Source: DATBJG01 sp963790545 (GTDB lineage Bacteria; Acidobacteriota; Vicinamibacteria; Vicinamibacterales; JAMQPK01). From it: a stretch of DNA of 64,000 nucleotides. The notes beneath the pieces were generated by a model, which had not been told where the DNA came from, searched no databases, and worked only from the letters and a program-made list of their open reading frames with translations. The DNA lies in NCBI GenBank assembly GCA_963790545.1, contig CAWBPA010000006.1:124001-188000 (forward strand), in the 5' to 3' direction. Below are positions 63,109-64,000 of this stretch, one piece after another. Numbering within the stretch: the first letter of the stretch is position 1; each line of letters begins with the position of its first letter. The position numbers and the translations under genes are program-made.

Positions 63109-63724
63109 ATGCCATTGCTGTTGCGTGGGATTTCGGTCGTGATGGTCGCGGGGCTCGGTTTGCTGGTGGTTCCGACTGAATCTTCTGCTCAAGTGTTCGG
63201 GGTGGGACCACGCTTCAGCTTCGTCAGTGGCGAACTCGAGTCAGACGGGCGAAGTCGCTATTCCGGTGGCCTGCTGAGACTTCGGACGTCCGACAAGTCA
63301 GCCATTGAAGTGTCGTTCGACTATCGCAATCACCTCAACGAAAGCCTGAACACTCGCATCAAGGACTTTCCGATTCAGGCGTCGTTTCTCTTCTATCCCA
63401 TCCCCAGGAACCTCGCGCCGTACTTCGTAGGGGGCATTGGCTGGTACCGAACAGACTCTCGATCCGGTGGAAGGCGATGGCGTGATCGAGTCAGTGACCA
63501 CACGCAGGACGGGATACCACGCAGGTCTCGGCACAGACATCCGGATGGGCAGGCATGCTGCGATACACCTGGACTACCGCTACACCTTCATCGGGTTCGG
63601 CGGTGACGACGAGTCGGTGAAACCTGGCGTACTCCCGATCCCGGGACTTGGCGGCCTGCAGGACAAGCTGAATCTCTCTCACGAAGGTTCGATGTGGACA
63701 ACGGGGGTGACGTTCTACTTCTAG
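63109..63724 (+). CDS. Outer-membrane beta-barrel protein (one +1 frame break)
   Basis: About 204 residues after removing one extra base near 63449-63455. GGGAGG lies 5 bases before the ATG. A signal peptide ends in ESSAQ. Alternating strands (FGVGPRFSFVSGELES, AIEVSFDYRNHLN, QASFLFYPIPRNLAPYFVGGIGWY, YHAGLGTDIRMGRHAAIHLDYRYTFIGF) lead to the C-terminal signature WTTGVTFYF with terminal phenylalanine. It resembles small OmpW/OmpX-type barrels. Confidence 0.82.
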
Positions 63725-63819
63725 AAGTTCAAAGTTCAAAGTGTAAAAGTGGAGAAGTAGGTTGAAAAGTACTTCCTCACTCACTTTCTACTTTGAACTT
63801 TGAACTTTGAACTTTCCCT
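63725..63819. repeat. Inverted heptamer ladder (AAGTTCA / TTTGAAC)
   Basis: Left: AAGTTCA, AAGTTCA, AAGTGTA, AAAGTGG. Right: TTTGAAC x3, then TTTCCCT. The halves are near reverse complements around a 39-base centre and fill the gap between the barrel gene and the ACT-domain gene. Confidence 0.8.
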
Positions 63820-63834
63820 TGTAGAGTCCCTCGC

Positions 63835-64000
63835 ATGGCGATTCGAACCGAGCTCAGCCTGCGAATTCAGAACAGTCCCGGTTCCCTTTCTCGCGTCTGC
63901 CAGGCGCTTGCCGTGGAGCGCGTCAACCTGGTCGCGCTCTCTCTCGATGGATCGGGCATGCTTCGGATCGTGGTCGACAACCACATTCACGCAGCCGCAA
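63835..64000 (+). CDS. ACT-domain protein, N-terminal part (3' truncated by the window)
   Basis: The first 55 residues from ATG 63835 are in frame to the window edge. IRTELSLRIQNSPGSLSRVCQALAVERVNL follows the ACT-domain pattern (strand, N/PG turn, helix), and the second strand reads VALSLDGSGMLRIVVDN. Small stand-alone ACT proteins usually bind amino acids. The end lies outside the window. Confidence 0.7.
   Translation, partial: MAIRTELSLRIQNSPGSLSRVCQALAVERVNLVALSLDGSGMLRIVVDNHIHAAA

Overview
The window is GC-rich (roughly 60-65% by eye) and gene-dense. It looks like the chromosome of an acidobacterium, most likely of the Vicinamibacteria. This is inferred from the gene families (a VWFA-like secreted protein of acidobacterial type, a UpxY-type NusG paralogue next to dus, a DUF6152-like protein beside a metallo-beta-lactamase fold) and is not proven. 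The left end is origin-proximal: yidD-yidC-khpB-mnmE-mnmG-rsmG-parS-parA-parB is the classical order near oriC, and a clear parS 16-mer lies just before parA.

Layout. 1-8.5 kb: membrane insertion, tRNA modification and partitioning. 8.8-13.8 kb: F1 ATP synthase genes (delta, alpha, gamma, beta, epsilon) with no Fo genes. 13.8-16.6 kb: a Wzm/Wzt-type polysaccharide exporter and a heptose-phosphate adenylyltransferase. 16.7-22.9 kb: mfd, a SurA-like chaperone, a NusG paralogue, dusB. 22.9-26.4 kb: a less GC-rich stretch with a degenerate sigma-54-activator-like protein, a glycosyltransferase and a hexapeptide acyltransferase. 26.4-33.5 kb: small unknowns, then a regulatory cluster (sigma-54 response regulator, small HTH protein, stand-alone histidine-phosphotransfer-like helix pair, FliA-like sigma factor behind a sigma-54 promoter, hybrid histidine kinase). 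33.5-36.9 kb: a copper module (CopA, cupredoxin, PCYCGC protein) whose strand continues into the kinase. 37.1-41.8 kb: a periplasmic operon built around a metallo-beta-lactamase fold with lost metal ligands, plus an HD nuclease-like protein. 41.8-50.5 kb: FabZ-like, GAF-SpoIIE phosphatase, PDZ, GAF, flippase-like, CcdA and a lone NuoG. 50.6-61 kb: M1 peptidase, Kbl, methyltransferase, spermidine-synthase-like membrane protein, GT-C-like membrane protein, aminotransferase. 61-64 kb: envelope proteins and the start of an ACT-domain protein.

Two genome-wide patterns stand out. First, many gene gaps hold ladders of 7-bp units (two use 9-bp units) whose sequence differs from site to site but whose period does not; two lie directly in front of ATP synthase start codons. 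Second, palindromes built from GGGGTCGGGAGTC recur between genes, act like terminators, and in one case supply a ribosome binding site.

Nine otherwise intact genes (yidC, mnmE, mfd, the SurA-like gene, a glycosyltransferase, copA, the HD protein, the spermidine-synthase-like gene and an outer-membrane barrel) are broken by a total of 17 frame changes. Every one is of the same sense, one extra base. I read these as systematic single-base insertions in the sequence rather than pseudogenes, and annotate the genes across their full spans.
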